The position numbers and the translations under genes are program-made. A stretch of 11,916 nucleotides of DNA from JASFWK01 sp050049355. GTDB taxonomy: Bacteria > Chloroflexota > Anaerolineae > B4-G1 > DUEL01. Shown one piece after another: positions 1 to 7,411 of this stretch. The notes below the pieces were generated by a model. That model was not told the origin of the DNA and made no database searches. It worked only from the letters and a program-made list of their open reading frames with translations. The stretch covers positions 1 to 11,916 of the forward strand of contig JASFWK010000057.1 of NCBI GenBank assembly GCA_050049355.1, in the 5' to 3' direction. Each line of letters starts with the position of its first letter. The stretch's first letter is position 1.

Positions 1-3000
1 CGGGTCGTTGCCCGTGGTGAGAACGTAGCCCGCGGGGACCGTCCCACTCTCCACCGTCACCGTGTAGATCCCCGCCGCCAGGCCCGTGATGTCGTACCCG
101 CCCGAGACATCGGTCGCGTCCCAGGGTTCACCAGCGTCCCGCACCCCGTCCCCATCCAGGTCCAGGTAGACCGTGACACCGGATAGACCGCTCTCACCCA
201 CATCCTGCAGCCCATCGCCGTCGACGTCCTCCCACACAAAGTCGCCGATCGAGGCTCCTTGCGCCGTCAGGCTGGCCGAGTCCTGGTCGTCCTCGGACGG
301 GTCGTCGTTGTTGGGGATAGAGTCCGGGTCGAACTGGTCAGAGGCGTTGACCTGCGCGGTGTTGGTGTAGATCCCCGCGGCGGTCACAGTAGCGGTGAGA
401 GTGAGCGTTGCGCTAGATCCGTTGGGCATGTCGCCAACGGTCCACAGACCGGTCACCTGGGTGTAGGACCCCTGTGAGGCGCTGTCGTCGACCATGTTGA
501 GACCACTCGGCAGAGAGTCCTCAACAACGACGTTGGTAGCGGCTTCGGGGCCGTCGTTGGTAAGGACAATGGAGAAAACGACATCCTCTCCAACATTGGG
601 AGCCGCGTCATCAACATCCTTGGCAAGCCTCAGATCCGCCTCCTCCGTGACCACATCCGTCACCGTATCCGTGTCAGTCACGCCGAAGGTCGTGGTGAGA
701 AGAGCCATGTTGGTGATTACGCTCACGCTGCCGGGAAGCGGGTCATCGACGACGACCTCAAAGATGACAGTAACGGAGGAGTCGGCGGTCACGGTAAGGG
801 GACTGACGATAGTCGGTGGTGTGCCTGCAATTCCAGCGGATGGAGGGGTGATGGCAATACTGCCCGGCACGAAGTCCGTGTTGGCGGGCGTGGTATCGGA
901 GATTGCCGCGCCGGTGACGGTAGTAGAGCTTGGATTCACGACAACAATGGTGTATGTGATGGTATCTCCGGCGCTAACTGGGATACCACCGCCGCTCGAG
1001 CTCTTGTCCAGGCTCAGGTCGGGAGCATAGCCAAAGTCAACCGTCAGGATGGTGTTGCCGCCAGCGATGACCGCCGTGCTTTCATTGTCCAGCGTGGCGT
1101 CGGGATCGAAGGTCTGCACGAGCCCAGGCGGGAGATCGGACGTGTTGACGGTTACGGTGTAGGTATCGTCGGACAGGCCGGAGAAGATGTAGTAACCATC
1201 CACGTCTGTGGTGGTTGTAGCGGCGGTACCGGAGCTGTTCGTAAGGGTGATCACAGTGCCTGCGACACCGGATTCACCGGGGCTGTACTCACCATCTCCA
1301 TCCAAGTCAATCCAGACTGCATCGCCGATGACGCCCGCTCCCGCGTAGCCAAAGTCGGCGCCCAGGAAGACCTGCCCGGGTGAGAGATCGACGCTCGTAG
1401 CACCATCGATCACGTAGTCGGGATCCCCGGTCTGAGTAGTGCTGACGGTCGCAGGCAGGGTCGTGGTGACCACTACGACCGCGTAGTCGTCCGCTGGCAG
1501 GCCGGTAAAGAGGTAGGTGCCGCTTACATTCGTGGTAGCAGTCATATGAGGAGCACCGACCAGCGTGTCAGTCATAGGTGAATAGATACCATCGCCATCC
1601 ACGTCCGTCCAATCGTTGTACAGCTCAAGAGTCACGCCAGCGATGCCCGGCTCACCCAAATCCAGCGTGCCGTTCTGGTTATCGTCTCGCCAGACCAGAT
1701 CGCCGATGGTGCCACCAATCGCGAAGCCAAAATCCGCATCGGTGTAGTCCTCAGCGGCGCTCAGGGCGACATCATGCGGATCGTTGTCGGTGCTCAAGAC
1801 ATACGGCTTACCATTGCCGTCGGTTGGCAGGTCCGCATCGGCGGTGTCCACATCAACCAGGTAGTCTCCGGGCGGCAAGCCCGTAAACGAGTAATTGCCG
1901 TTGGCATCGGTCGTAGTGGTCGCCACCAGCGCGTCGCCGGCGTCAATCGCACCGTCGTCGTTGCTGTCCTCGTACAAGTTGACGGTGATGTCAGCGATGC
2001 CGGTCTCACCTGCATCTTGGATACCATTGCGATTGTCGTCCTTCCATACGAAGTCGCCGATGGAGCCGAAGCCAGTCGGCTGGTATCCAAAGTCAACACT
2101 GGTATCGCTTGGCCCCAGCGTCGTGCTGCCCTGGGCATCACAGGTCGAGCAGACACCACTTTCGTCTGGGTCCTGAGTTTGACTATAGTCACTCGGAAAA
2201 TCAGAATCGCCCTCATCCACCACGACGATGTAGTCTCCCGCCGGCAGGTTGGCGAAGAGGTAGTAGCCCGTAGCCCCAGTAGTGGTGGTAGTGATCAGCG
2301 CGTCCGCATCGGCGTCTATCACCCCGTCGCCATTCTGGTCGTCGTAGAGCGAGACGCTGATGTTGGGGATACCCTCCTCACCGCTGTCCCGGTCACCGTC
2401 GCCGTTCCAGTCGGTATACACCATATCGCCGATGGAGAAACTGCCGGTCTCATAGTAGCTGAAATCGGCCCTACCTCTGCCCCCGGTGACCACGTCCACC
2501 GTGCTCTGATCTGGCGACGTCAGGCCGTCGGAGTCGAAAGACTGGGTCCACGTGCCCGTTGCCAGAGGACCGCTCTCTCTGTCTACGGTCACGGTATAGG
2601 TGCCTGTGAAGTTGCCGACGAAGCTGTAGTACCCGTCCGCGTCCGCAACCGTGGTAATCTCTATCCCGTTGGTCAACGTGACAACCACCCCGGCCAGGCC
2701 TTCCTCACCCGCATCGGGAGCACTGGTGCCGCTCCGGTTCAAGTCGTTCCAGATAGTGCCTTCGATCAGGCTGAGCACCTGATAGCCGAAGTCCGCCCCG
2801 TCAACGGTGTCGCTGCCGTCCATGGCGTCATGGTCAAGGGCGACGCTAGTCTCGCTGTTCGGGTTGCTCGTACCATCGTCAAGGTCATATGTATTGGTGT
2901 ACATACCGGTGCCGACAGGGAGTGTGGAGACATCCACGGTGACCGTGTACCCACCACTGTATCGCAGGCCTTCGAAGAGGTACAGACCATCGGCGTTGGT

Positions 3001-6000
3001 GGTGGTGGTGACAGTCGAACCGGGTGGGTACGCGACGCCACCGACGGTGATGGTCACGTCGGCGGTGAGGCTGATGACCACGCCGCCGATACCGACCTCG
3101 TCGCCGCCATCTTGGACACCGTCCCCATCGAGGTCACGCCAGACGAAGTCGCCAATGGAGCCGCTGGGTGCCAGGGTGCTGGTGGCGGTGTCGGTGGCGG
3201 GATTGACCGGACCGCCGTCGGGGAACGTGGCATTTCTGACCGTGGCCGTGTTGCTGAGTGTAGTGGTGGTGTTGTTGGGCGGCTCCAGAGCGGTGAAGGT
3301 CAGGGTCACGATCTTGGTCTGACCGGCATAAAGGGGACCGAGGTCATCCCAGGTGATGGTGCCGGTGTTGGCATAGGGCGAGGAGCCACCGGTGGAGACG
3401 TCACTCTGCGGCGGCAGCGCCGAGACGAACTGCACCTTGTCGGCGTCATAGGTGTCGCTCAGGGGCAGGGTGGCGATAGCGCCCTCGTCGCCACCGCAAA
3501 TCTGATCCGTGGTGATGACGAAGGCCACGGCATCCAGACCGATGTCCCCAGGGCTGGGGCCCGGGCCTTTGTCTGCCTCAAGTGCAAGCTCAGTGAAATT
3601 GCCACTGAAATCCGACCACTGCCAGGGATGTGTGAGTACCTCCGCAAAGACGTAGGTGTCACCAGCTGAACCAGTGAAGTCGTTCAGCCCATCATAGCGG
3701 AATGTCATTGTTGTTACCGGGTCGTCATTCATCCAGACAGTGGCATCGGCATTGTCGCCATTCTGGAGCTCCACAATCTCCTCGAAATACAGGACCAGCT
3801 CAACGGTGAGGATGCCTCCGGCCTGGGGGCCAATGTTGAAACCGCTGAGACCTAGCTCCTGGGTATTGTTGTTCAGATCCGCCAGCGTGTTCGCAGAGTC
3901 TGGAGCACCAAGCGCATTCGTCGGATCTTCCCAAACCTTATTGCTCGGAGGGTAATACGTGGGAGGTCGAGAAGTGCTATCAGTAGTGACGGATCCGGCC
4001 CAAATCGTATGCTGGCACAGAGATGGCTCGGGAGTGCCATCACCGGGGCGGGTGTTGACCAGGTCAATTGTATAGATGACTTGGTCGCCCTCGTAGGCCG
4101 GATCGCCGAAGGCCAACTGCTTATCGATGCGCAAGACAGGGCCAAAGCCAAAGTCGGCATCCAGATAGGGGCTCGTGATGATGGTACCCAGACCGCTCAC
4201 CGCGTAGATGTCAGCGGTCGTGTGGCCGTACCCTAAGGGCAGATCCGGGTCGTCCCCATCCACCTGAACCAAGAAGTCGCCGTCGGAGAGGTTATCGAAG
4301 GAGTAATCGCCATCGGCGTCCGTCGTGGTGGTGAGAACCCGCATATCCCCACTGTCCAGCGCGCCATCGCCGTTCCTATCCCAATACAGAGAGACAGTGA
4401 CATTGGCGATGCCGGGCTCGCCTGTATCCTGCAAACCATCGCCATCATCGTCCCTCCAGACGAAGTCTCCTATGCTGTTGGTGCCTTCGATCATGGTGGC
4501 GACGCAGGCTTCGTGGAAGGGCGTCCCGTGGCCGAAGCGGGCATCGGCACAGTTCTCTATGAAGGGGCCGATGCCCGGTGGGGGAAAAGCGCCGTCAACC
4601 TGCACCGCGAAGGTGATCGCACCACTCGCTCCGGCAGCAAGGGTGTCGGTGAGCCACCATTGAACAAGGGCAACATCGCTGGCAGCCGGCTCGGTAGTGG
4701 TGTAGGTTTGGCCGCCGTCCGTAGAATAAAGAGGTGTGACGCCTACCGAAGCGCTCGAGCTGCCAGCCACATAGGTGGTACTCGCTGGGATGGTGTCGCT
4801 CACCACCAGGGGCATGCTGGCCAGCGGTAGTCCAGCGCTGCCATCGCCAAAGTTCTCAAAGGGAATCGTGTAGGTGATCCTCCCGCCAGACGTGGCGGTG
4901 ACGTTGCCCGTCTTGTCTATCTCCACCTCCGGCTCCGAACTACCCACGGCGGGCATGCCGGCGCCATAGTCCCCGTTGAACTTCTCGTTATCGGCACCAG
5001 AGGCGACTTCCTGGTATGGCGTGAGGTGAGTGGAACAGGGACCGTCCAGGGCCAGGAAGCTGTAATGAATATTGCCGATCACCCCGGTATTGTCCGACGG
5101 CAGCTCGGTGAAGTAGAGTTGATCTGTAAAGGTCATGACGAGATCAGGGTTGCCGCCGCTGCGCGAGACGGTGAGCACGCCGTTGGTTCGGATCAGACGG
5201 AAGCAGCTGGGATCGTAGCTGGGGTCGCCGACGGGCTGGAGCCAGGCATTGTAGTCGTAGTCACCGTCGCCATCGTTGTCAAATCCCTTATTGACATTGC
5301 CCAATTCATAGCGAACGCCATTGGAGGTAATCACCTCCCCAGGCCGAACGACGTCGGATTCGGTGTTGAACCAGGCACCGTCATGAGGGTAGATCTTGTT
5401 GGCCATGGCAGAGATCTCGTTGCGCATGGTCATGCGGCGTGTCGCGTTGTCCTCATACCCACCGTCCGCAGCTGCCCAAATGTCAAATTCCAGCCACAGG
5501 TCATCCTGGTCCTTCACGGACTCGCCCCAAACCGGGGTCCCTGAACAGGGAGGCTCTTCCGAATTGGAGCACCGAGGATATGTGAAGTGCCAATACTGCA
5601 CCTTGCACTCTCCAGGGGCGAGGTCGCCGAGATAGCGCGATGCATCGCCCAGACCAACTCTACCGCCGACATGCGTGAAGGAGTAGGTGCCAGTGTTGGC
5701 CAGAGCGGGATGCTGCGAGATAAACCCAGCTTCCGAGCTATCCCGAGCAGGGTAGATGCCAGGCGTGTTGTTGGTGAAATCACCGATGTGGCCCCACACG
5801 TTATACAGGCTGGCAGTAGTGCTGGTATTGCAGAAGCGGCCCATGACGGTCGCGACTGAAGGGGCATAGGTGGAAGGGGACCCCACGTTGGAATCCACCA
5901 CCAGGTTGTACGCGGCGCCAATCTCAACAGTCAGCGGGCCACCCCCGTTGCCGAGAGGGGCGGCAGGGGGGCTGGCAAAGCTGAACCAATCCGGCACCAC

Positions 6001-6372
6001 CTGGGCAGACCAATGCTCGGACGAATCACCCTGCAAATAATCGGTGGGCCGAGGCGCAGCAGAAACAACAAACGGACCAGTGAGCGACACGATCAGAGAG
6101 AACACCGTGGCCAGCGACAAGGCTCGGTAGCCGGCGAGCGGGTTGAGAGGCAGGCGGGTCAGGCTTGCCACCAACCTCCGCCAACCTCTCCGTCGGCGAG
6201 GTCGAAACGCAATTTCAATCTTGGACCGCGCTGTCGGACGCGGTGCAGCTACCCCACGCCCCACCGCCACCTTGACACGCCCGGCACTCCGATCCAGAGC
6301 TCTGCGCAGCTCCCGGGCGACGACTGCTAACAGGAAAGAGAATACGATCAGAAGAACGAGTAGCATCCACAT
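1..6372 (-). CDS. Giant exported multidomain SdrD_B/DUF11 surface protein, C-terminus outside the window
   Basis: Reading by hand from the ATG at 6372 gives 2124 sense codons without a stop to the left edge. Domain order by residue: hydrophobic segment 4-19; Arg-rich loop 20-83; second hydrophobic segment 85-104 ending VSAA, probably a signal sequence cut near 106; an unrecognised domain about 107-478 with several Cys and an Asp-rich loop DNDGDGDYDYNAW (365-377). A DUF11-like domain follows at 481-625. SdrD_B-type repeat 1 is at 633-708. A second DUF11-like domain (746-1070) is split by an insert (784-960). SdrD_B repeats 2-7 cover 1072-1783, two DUF11 domains 1784-2035, and repeat 8 starts at 2041. 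SdrD_B units are known from Gram-positive adhesins and often bind Ca; DUF11 domains are common in surface stalks. The role is inferred: a long extracellular adhesin, stalk or sheath component. Anchoring cannot be judged without the C-terminus. It follows the LPESG gene by 67 bp. Confidence 0.93.
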   Translation of the reverse strand, partial: MWMLLVLLIVFSFLLAVVARELRRALDRSAGRVKVAVGRGVAAPRPTARSKIEIAFRPRRRRGWRRLVASLTRLPLNPLAGYRALSLATVFSLIVSLTGPFVVSAAPRPTDYLQGDSSEHWSAQVVPDWFSFASPPAAPLGNGGGPLTVEIGAAYNLVVDSNVGSPSTYAPSVATVMGRFCNTSTTASLYNVWGHIGDFTNNTPGIYPARDSSEAGFISQHPALANTGTYSFTHVGGRVGLGDASRYLGDLAPGECKVQYWHFTYPRCSNSEEPPCSGTPVWGESVKDQDDLWLEFDIWAAADGGYEDNATRRMTMRNEISAMANKIYPHDGAWFNTESDVVRPGEVITSNGVRYELGNVNKGFDNDGDGDYDYNAWLQPVGDPSYDPSCFRLIRTNGVLTVSRSGGNPDLVMTFTDQLYFTELPSDNTGVIGNIHYSFLALDGPCSTHLTPYQEVASGADNEKFNGDYGAGMPAVGSSEPEVEIDKTGNVTATSGGRITYTIPFENFGDGSAGLPLASMPLVVSDTIPASTTYVAGSSSASVGVTPLYSTDGGQTYTTTEPAASDVALVQWWLTDTLAAGASGAITFAVQVDGAFPPPGIGPFIENCADARFGHGTPFHEACVATMIEGTNSIGDFVWRDDDGDGLQDTGEPGIANVTVSLYWDRNGDGALDSGDMRVLTTTTDADGDYSFDNLSDGDFLVQVDGDDPDLPLGYGHTTADIYAVSGLGTIITSPYLDADFGFGPVLRIDKQLAFGDPAYEGDQVIYTIDLVNTRPGDGTPEPSLCQHTIWAGSVTTDSTSRPPTYYPPSNKVWEDPTNALGAPDSANTLADLNNNTQELGLSGFNIGPQAGGILTVELVLYFEEIVELQNGDNADATVWMNDDPVTTMTFRYDGLNDFTGSAGDTYVFAEVLTHPWQWSDFSGNFTELALEADKGPGPSPGDIGLDAVAFVITTDQICGGDEGAIATLPLSDTYDADKVQFVSALPPQSDVSTGGSSPYANTGTITWDDLGPLYAGQTKIVTLTFTALEPPNNTTTTLSNTATVRNATFPDGGPVNPATDTATSTLAPSGSIGDFVWRDLDGDGVQDGGDEVGIGGVVISLTADVTITVGGVAYPPGSTVTTTTNADGLYLFEGLRYSGGYTVTVDVSTLPVGTGMYTNTYDLDDGTSNPNSETSVALDHDAMDGSDTVDGADFGYQVLSLIEGTIWNDLNRSGTSAPDAGEEGLAGVVVTLTNGIEITTVADADGYYSFVGNFTGTYTVTVDRESGPLATGTWTQSFDSDGLTSPDQSTVDVVTGGRGRADFSYYETGSFSIGDMVYTDWNGDGDRDSGEEGIPNISVSLYDDQNGDGVIDADADALITTTTTGATGYYLFANLPAGDYIVVVDEGDSDFPSDYSQTQDPDESGVCSTCDAQGSTTLGPSDTSVDFGYQPTGFGSIGDFVWKDDNRNGIQDAGETGIADITVNLYEDSNDDGAIDAGDALVATTTTDANGNYSFTGLPPGDYLVDVDTADADLPTDGNGKPYVLSTDNDPHDVALSAAEDYTDADFGFAIGGTIGDLVWRDDNQNGTLDLGEPGIAGVTLELYNDWTDVDGDGIYSPMTDTLVGAPHMTATTNVSGTYLFTGLPADDYAVVVVTTTLPATVSTTQTGDPDYVIDGATSVDLSPGQVFLGADFGYAGAGVIGDAVWIDLDGDGEYSPGESGVAGTVITLTNSSGTAATTTTDVDGYYIFSGLSDDTYTVTVNTSDLPPGLVQTFDPDATLDNESTAVIAGGNTILTVDFGYAPDLSLDKSSSGGGIPVSAGDTITYTIVVVNPSSTTVTGAAISDTTPANTDFVPGSIAITPPSAGIAGTPPTIVSPLTVTADSSVTVIFEVVVDDPLPGSVSVITNMALLTTTFGVTDTDTVTDVVTEEADLRLAKDVDDAAPNVGEDVVFSIVLTNDGPEAATNVVVEDSLPSGLNMVDDSASQGSYTQVTGLWTVGDMPNGSSATLTLTATVTAAGIYTNTAQVNASDQFDPDSIPNNDDPSEDDQDSASLTAQGASIGDFVWEDVDGDGLQDVGESGLSGVTVYLDLDGDGVRDAGEPWDATDVSGGYDITGLAAGIYTVTVESGTVPAGYVLTTGNDP
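270..1023 (-). repeat. Tandem pair of DUF11 domains near the left end of the giant protein
   Basis: Residues 1784-1908 start PDLSLDKSSSGGG and contain TYTIVVVNPSSTTVTG. Residues 1912-2035 start ADLRLAKDVDDAAP and contain VVFSIVLTNDGPEAATNVVV, ending in NTAQVNASDQFDPD. These are the classic DUF11 signatures (xLxKxxD, a YTIxVxNxG-like strand, and NTAxV). They separate SdrD_B repeats 7 and 8. Confidence 0.85.
3490..4023 (-). other. Beta-rich domain inserted inside a DUF11-like domain
   Basis: Residues 746-783 give the first half of a DUF11-like domain (LRIDKQLAFGDPAYEGDQV, then IYTIDLVNT). Residues 963-1070 give its second half (VQFVSALPP, GTITWDDLGPL, LSNTATV). Between them about 177 residues read differently: VWEDPTNALGAPD, NNTQELGLSGFNI, alternating beta-strands and WQWSDFSG. 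The NNTQ-L-L-FNI pattern resembles jelly-roll-like domains of bacterial surface proteins. Ligand and function are unknown. Confidence 0.6.
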
Positions 6373-6376
6373 GAGG

Positions 6377-6384
6377 CACCTCCT
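6377..6384 (-). promoter_or_regulatory. Full-length ribosome binding site of the giant gene
   Basis: AGGAGGTG matches eight bases of the anti-Shine-Dalgarno complement, and AGGAGG lies 6 nt before the ATG at 6372. It decides that start over a second in-frame ATG at 6366. A small hairpin with a 6-bp stem lies just upstream (6400-6415). Confidence 0.8.
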
Positions 6385-6439
6385 CGCATTGATTGCTCTG
6401 CACCTTGGCAAGTGCTCCGCTGCCGACCGTGTGCTCTTT

Positions 6440-7093
6440 TCAGGCAGCCCACCGTTTGCGGAACAGCCCCAGGCATGCCAGCCCAGCCCCCAGCACGGCC
6501 AGGGCAATGGCGAGCCACGTTGTCCCTTGGCCCGACTCAGGCAGCAGCCCAACTACGGTGATAACCACACTGGAGACGATCTCTCCGGTCTGATCGGACC
6601 AGGCCAGGACGATGTTCTCAATTTGCACATTGGGACCGACTCCAAAACGTATTCGGGCAGTGATGGTGAGAGTGGAGGAATAACCCGGCCCCAGGACTCC
6701 CACGTCTGCCGTGACCTGGTCTCCTTCCACAGTCACCTCTCCTTGGGAGACAGAGGCTGCTATCACCTCCAGCTGAGGCGGAGCATCGTCCAGGAGCATG
6801 ACCCCTGTCGCGGTAGCTGAGCTCGGGTTCTCTACCACGATGGTGTACGTTACGAGTCCCCCGGGGGTGACTCGCGATTCCTGAGCTGCCTTCACCACAT
6901 TGAGGCTGGCCTGCGCGGGGGGGGGAGGGCTCGGTCTAGGACTGGGGAAGGTGGTGGGGGTTGGCGTGGAGGTCGGCGTTGGGGTGACGCCAGCGAGCAC
7001 GCTGGCGTGTGAGGAGCGCGCCCAAGCTCCGCACATAACCGTCAGCAGTCCTACCGACAAGCAGATTGCGCCAACGAAAACCCTTCTCTTCAT
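6440..7093 (-). CDS. Small secreted DUF11-domain protein with LPESG sorting-like tail
   Basis: This 217-residue protein is predicted to be exported and held at the cell surface. Residues 1-25 or 1-30 form a signal peptide (basic start MKRR, hydrophobic core, Ala-rich end). A Thr/Pro/Ser-rich linker covers 36-60. One DUF11-type beta-sandwich domain runs from about 63 to 165 and contains the hallmark TYTIVVENPSSATATG. The C-terminus has LPESG (184-188), a hydrophobic helix (about 192-210) and the basic tail RKRWAA, the layout of an LPxTG-type cell-wall sorting signal. LPESG differs from LPxTG at Thr, so recognition by a sortase is inferred. The ATG at 7093 is chosen because AGGAG lies 7 nt upstream; the frame is open to an ATG at 7168 that would add 25 non-signal residues. 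A run of nine C interrupts the linker coding sequence. The gene lies 67 bp upstream of the giant surface-protein gene, so the two probably form one unit. Confidence 0.85.
   Translation of the reverse strand: MKRRVFVGAICLSVGLLTVMCGAWARSSHASVLAGVTPTPTSTPTPTTFPSPRPSPPPPAQASLNVVKAAQESRVTPGGLVTYTIVVENPSSATATGVMLLDDAPPQLEVIAASVSQGEVTVEGDQVTADVGVLGPGYSSTLTITARIRFGVGPNVQIENIVLAWSDQTGEIVSSVVITVVGLLPESGQGTTWLAIALAVLGAGLACLGLFRKRWAA
6917..6925 (-). repeat. Nine-C homopolymer inside the coding region
   Basis: Nine consecutive G on the plus strand (C on the coding strand) encode the Pro-rich end of the linker in the LPESG protein. Gain or loss of one base would shift the frame before the DUF11 domain and remove the sorting signal. 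Runs of this length are prone to slippage and also to sequencing error. Confidence 0.8.
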
Positions 7094-7411
7094 GCCGCTT
7101 CTCCTGTGTGATAGGATACAAGGACCTATTCGTAGTAATCGCGCGGGAAAAAAGAGAGCAGCTGCCAATCCCGGCGCTCCGGGTCAACTGTCAGAACAGG
7201 AGCCATCAGACCGTCTGATTCCCAGGGAGTGAGCGATTCCAAGCCGGCGGTGGCCCCAGGCACCGAAGGCCAGACACTCCATACCTCCATGCTTTGCCTA
7301 GATCACTCCAATGCGGATCGGAGAAGCATGAAGGGCGCGGTCGAGCCTTCTTGGGGGGTTCTGCCTGTGAGTGCGCGGCGCTGTTCGGAGACTTCAGCGC
7401 CCCGCACAGCC
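7094..7411. other. Intergenic region between metG and the surface-protein pair
   Basis: No gene is supported in these 318 bp. On the minus strand they hold a perfect 15-bp palindrome (7205-7219), a TTGACC hexamer (7187-7182) without a partner -10 box at normal spacing, and a small hairpin CCCGG-AGCG-CCGGG (7183-7170). About 16 nt after the hairpin comes a run of six T (7153-7148), too far for a canonical terminator. A ribosome binding site (AGGAG, 7105-7101) ends the region. The promoter of the downstream pair is probably here, but I cannot place it. Confidence 0.6.
7205..7219. promoter_or_regulatory. Perfect 15-bp palindrome, candidate operator
   Basis: ATCAGAC-C-GTCTGAT has 7-bp perfect arms around one central base. 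It lies 112 bp upstream of the start of the LPESG surface-protein gene and about 190 bp after metG. No T-run follows on either strand, so a terminator is unlikely. Size and symmetry fit a dimeric transcription factor site. The regulator is unknown. Confidence 0.4.

Larger units (their letters stand above)
49..4476 (-). repeat. Array of eight SdrD_B-type repeats in the giant protein
   Basis: Units begin with S/T-IGD-x-VW and run through DxDGDGxxDxGExGI, a short beta-strand pair and a Y-x-F / YxVxVD end. Approximate nucleotide positions are R1 4249-4476, R2 2929-3159, R3 2581-2772, R4 2212-2436, R5 1846-2064, R6 1468-1710, R7 1144-1332, R8 49-252. R2 to R7 are in tandem at a spacing of about 103-129 residues, and most are joined by a DFGY/DFGF-ended linker. 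R3 is the most diverged (IEGTIWNDLNRSG). The DNA copies are diverged, so this is an old protein-level repeat and not a recent tandem duplication. The Asp-rich loops resemble Ca-binding sites. Confidence 0.88.

Noticed and set aside
494..1030. Plus-strand open frame of 178 codons rich in Ser/Thr/Val
   Set aside because: It is the antisense shadow of the tandem DUF11 domains and has no ribosome binding site of note.
1144..3159. Recent DNA tandem duplication or CRISPR-like array
   Set aside because: The periodic units are similar only at protein level, with diverged DNA and unequal spacing; they are SdrD_B domains inside one gene.
1774..3669. Plus-strand open frame of 631 codons
   Set aside because: It is antisense to the SdrD_B repeats of the giant gene, has no recognisable domain, and reflects the GC-rich, stop-poor complement of Asp/Thr/Gly codons. 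The minus-strand frame has clear family motifs.
6143..6820. Plus-strand open frame of 225 codons
   Set aside because: It overlaps the start of the giant gene and the end of the LPESG gene in antisense and shows no domain.
7148..7183. Hairpin plus T-run as a metG terminator
   Set aside because: About 16 nt separate the 5-bp stem from the T-run, and it lies more than 225 bp after the stop, so it is not a canonical intrinsic terminator.
7182..7187. TTGACC as a -35 box for the LPESG gene
   Set aside because: No acceptable -10 hexamer is found at 16-18 bp downstream on the minus strand.
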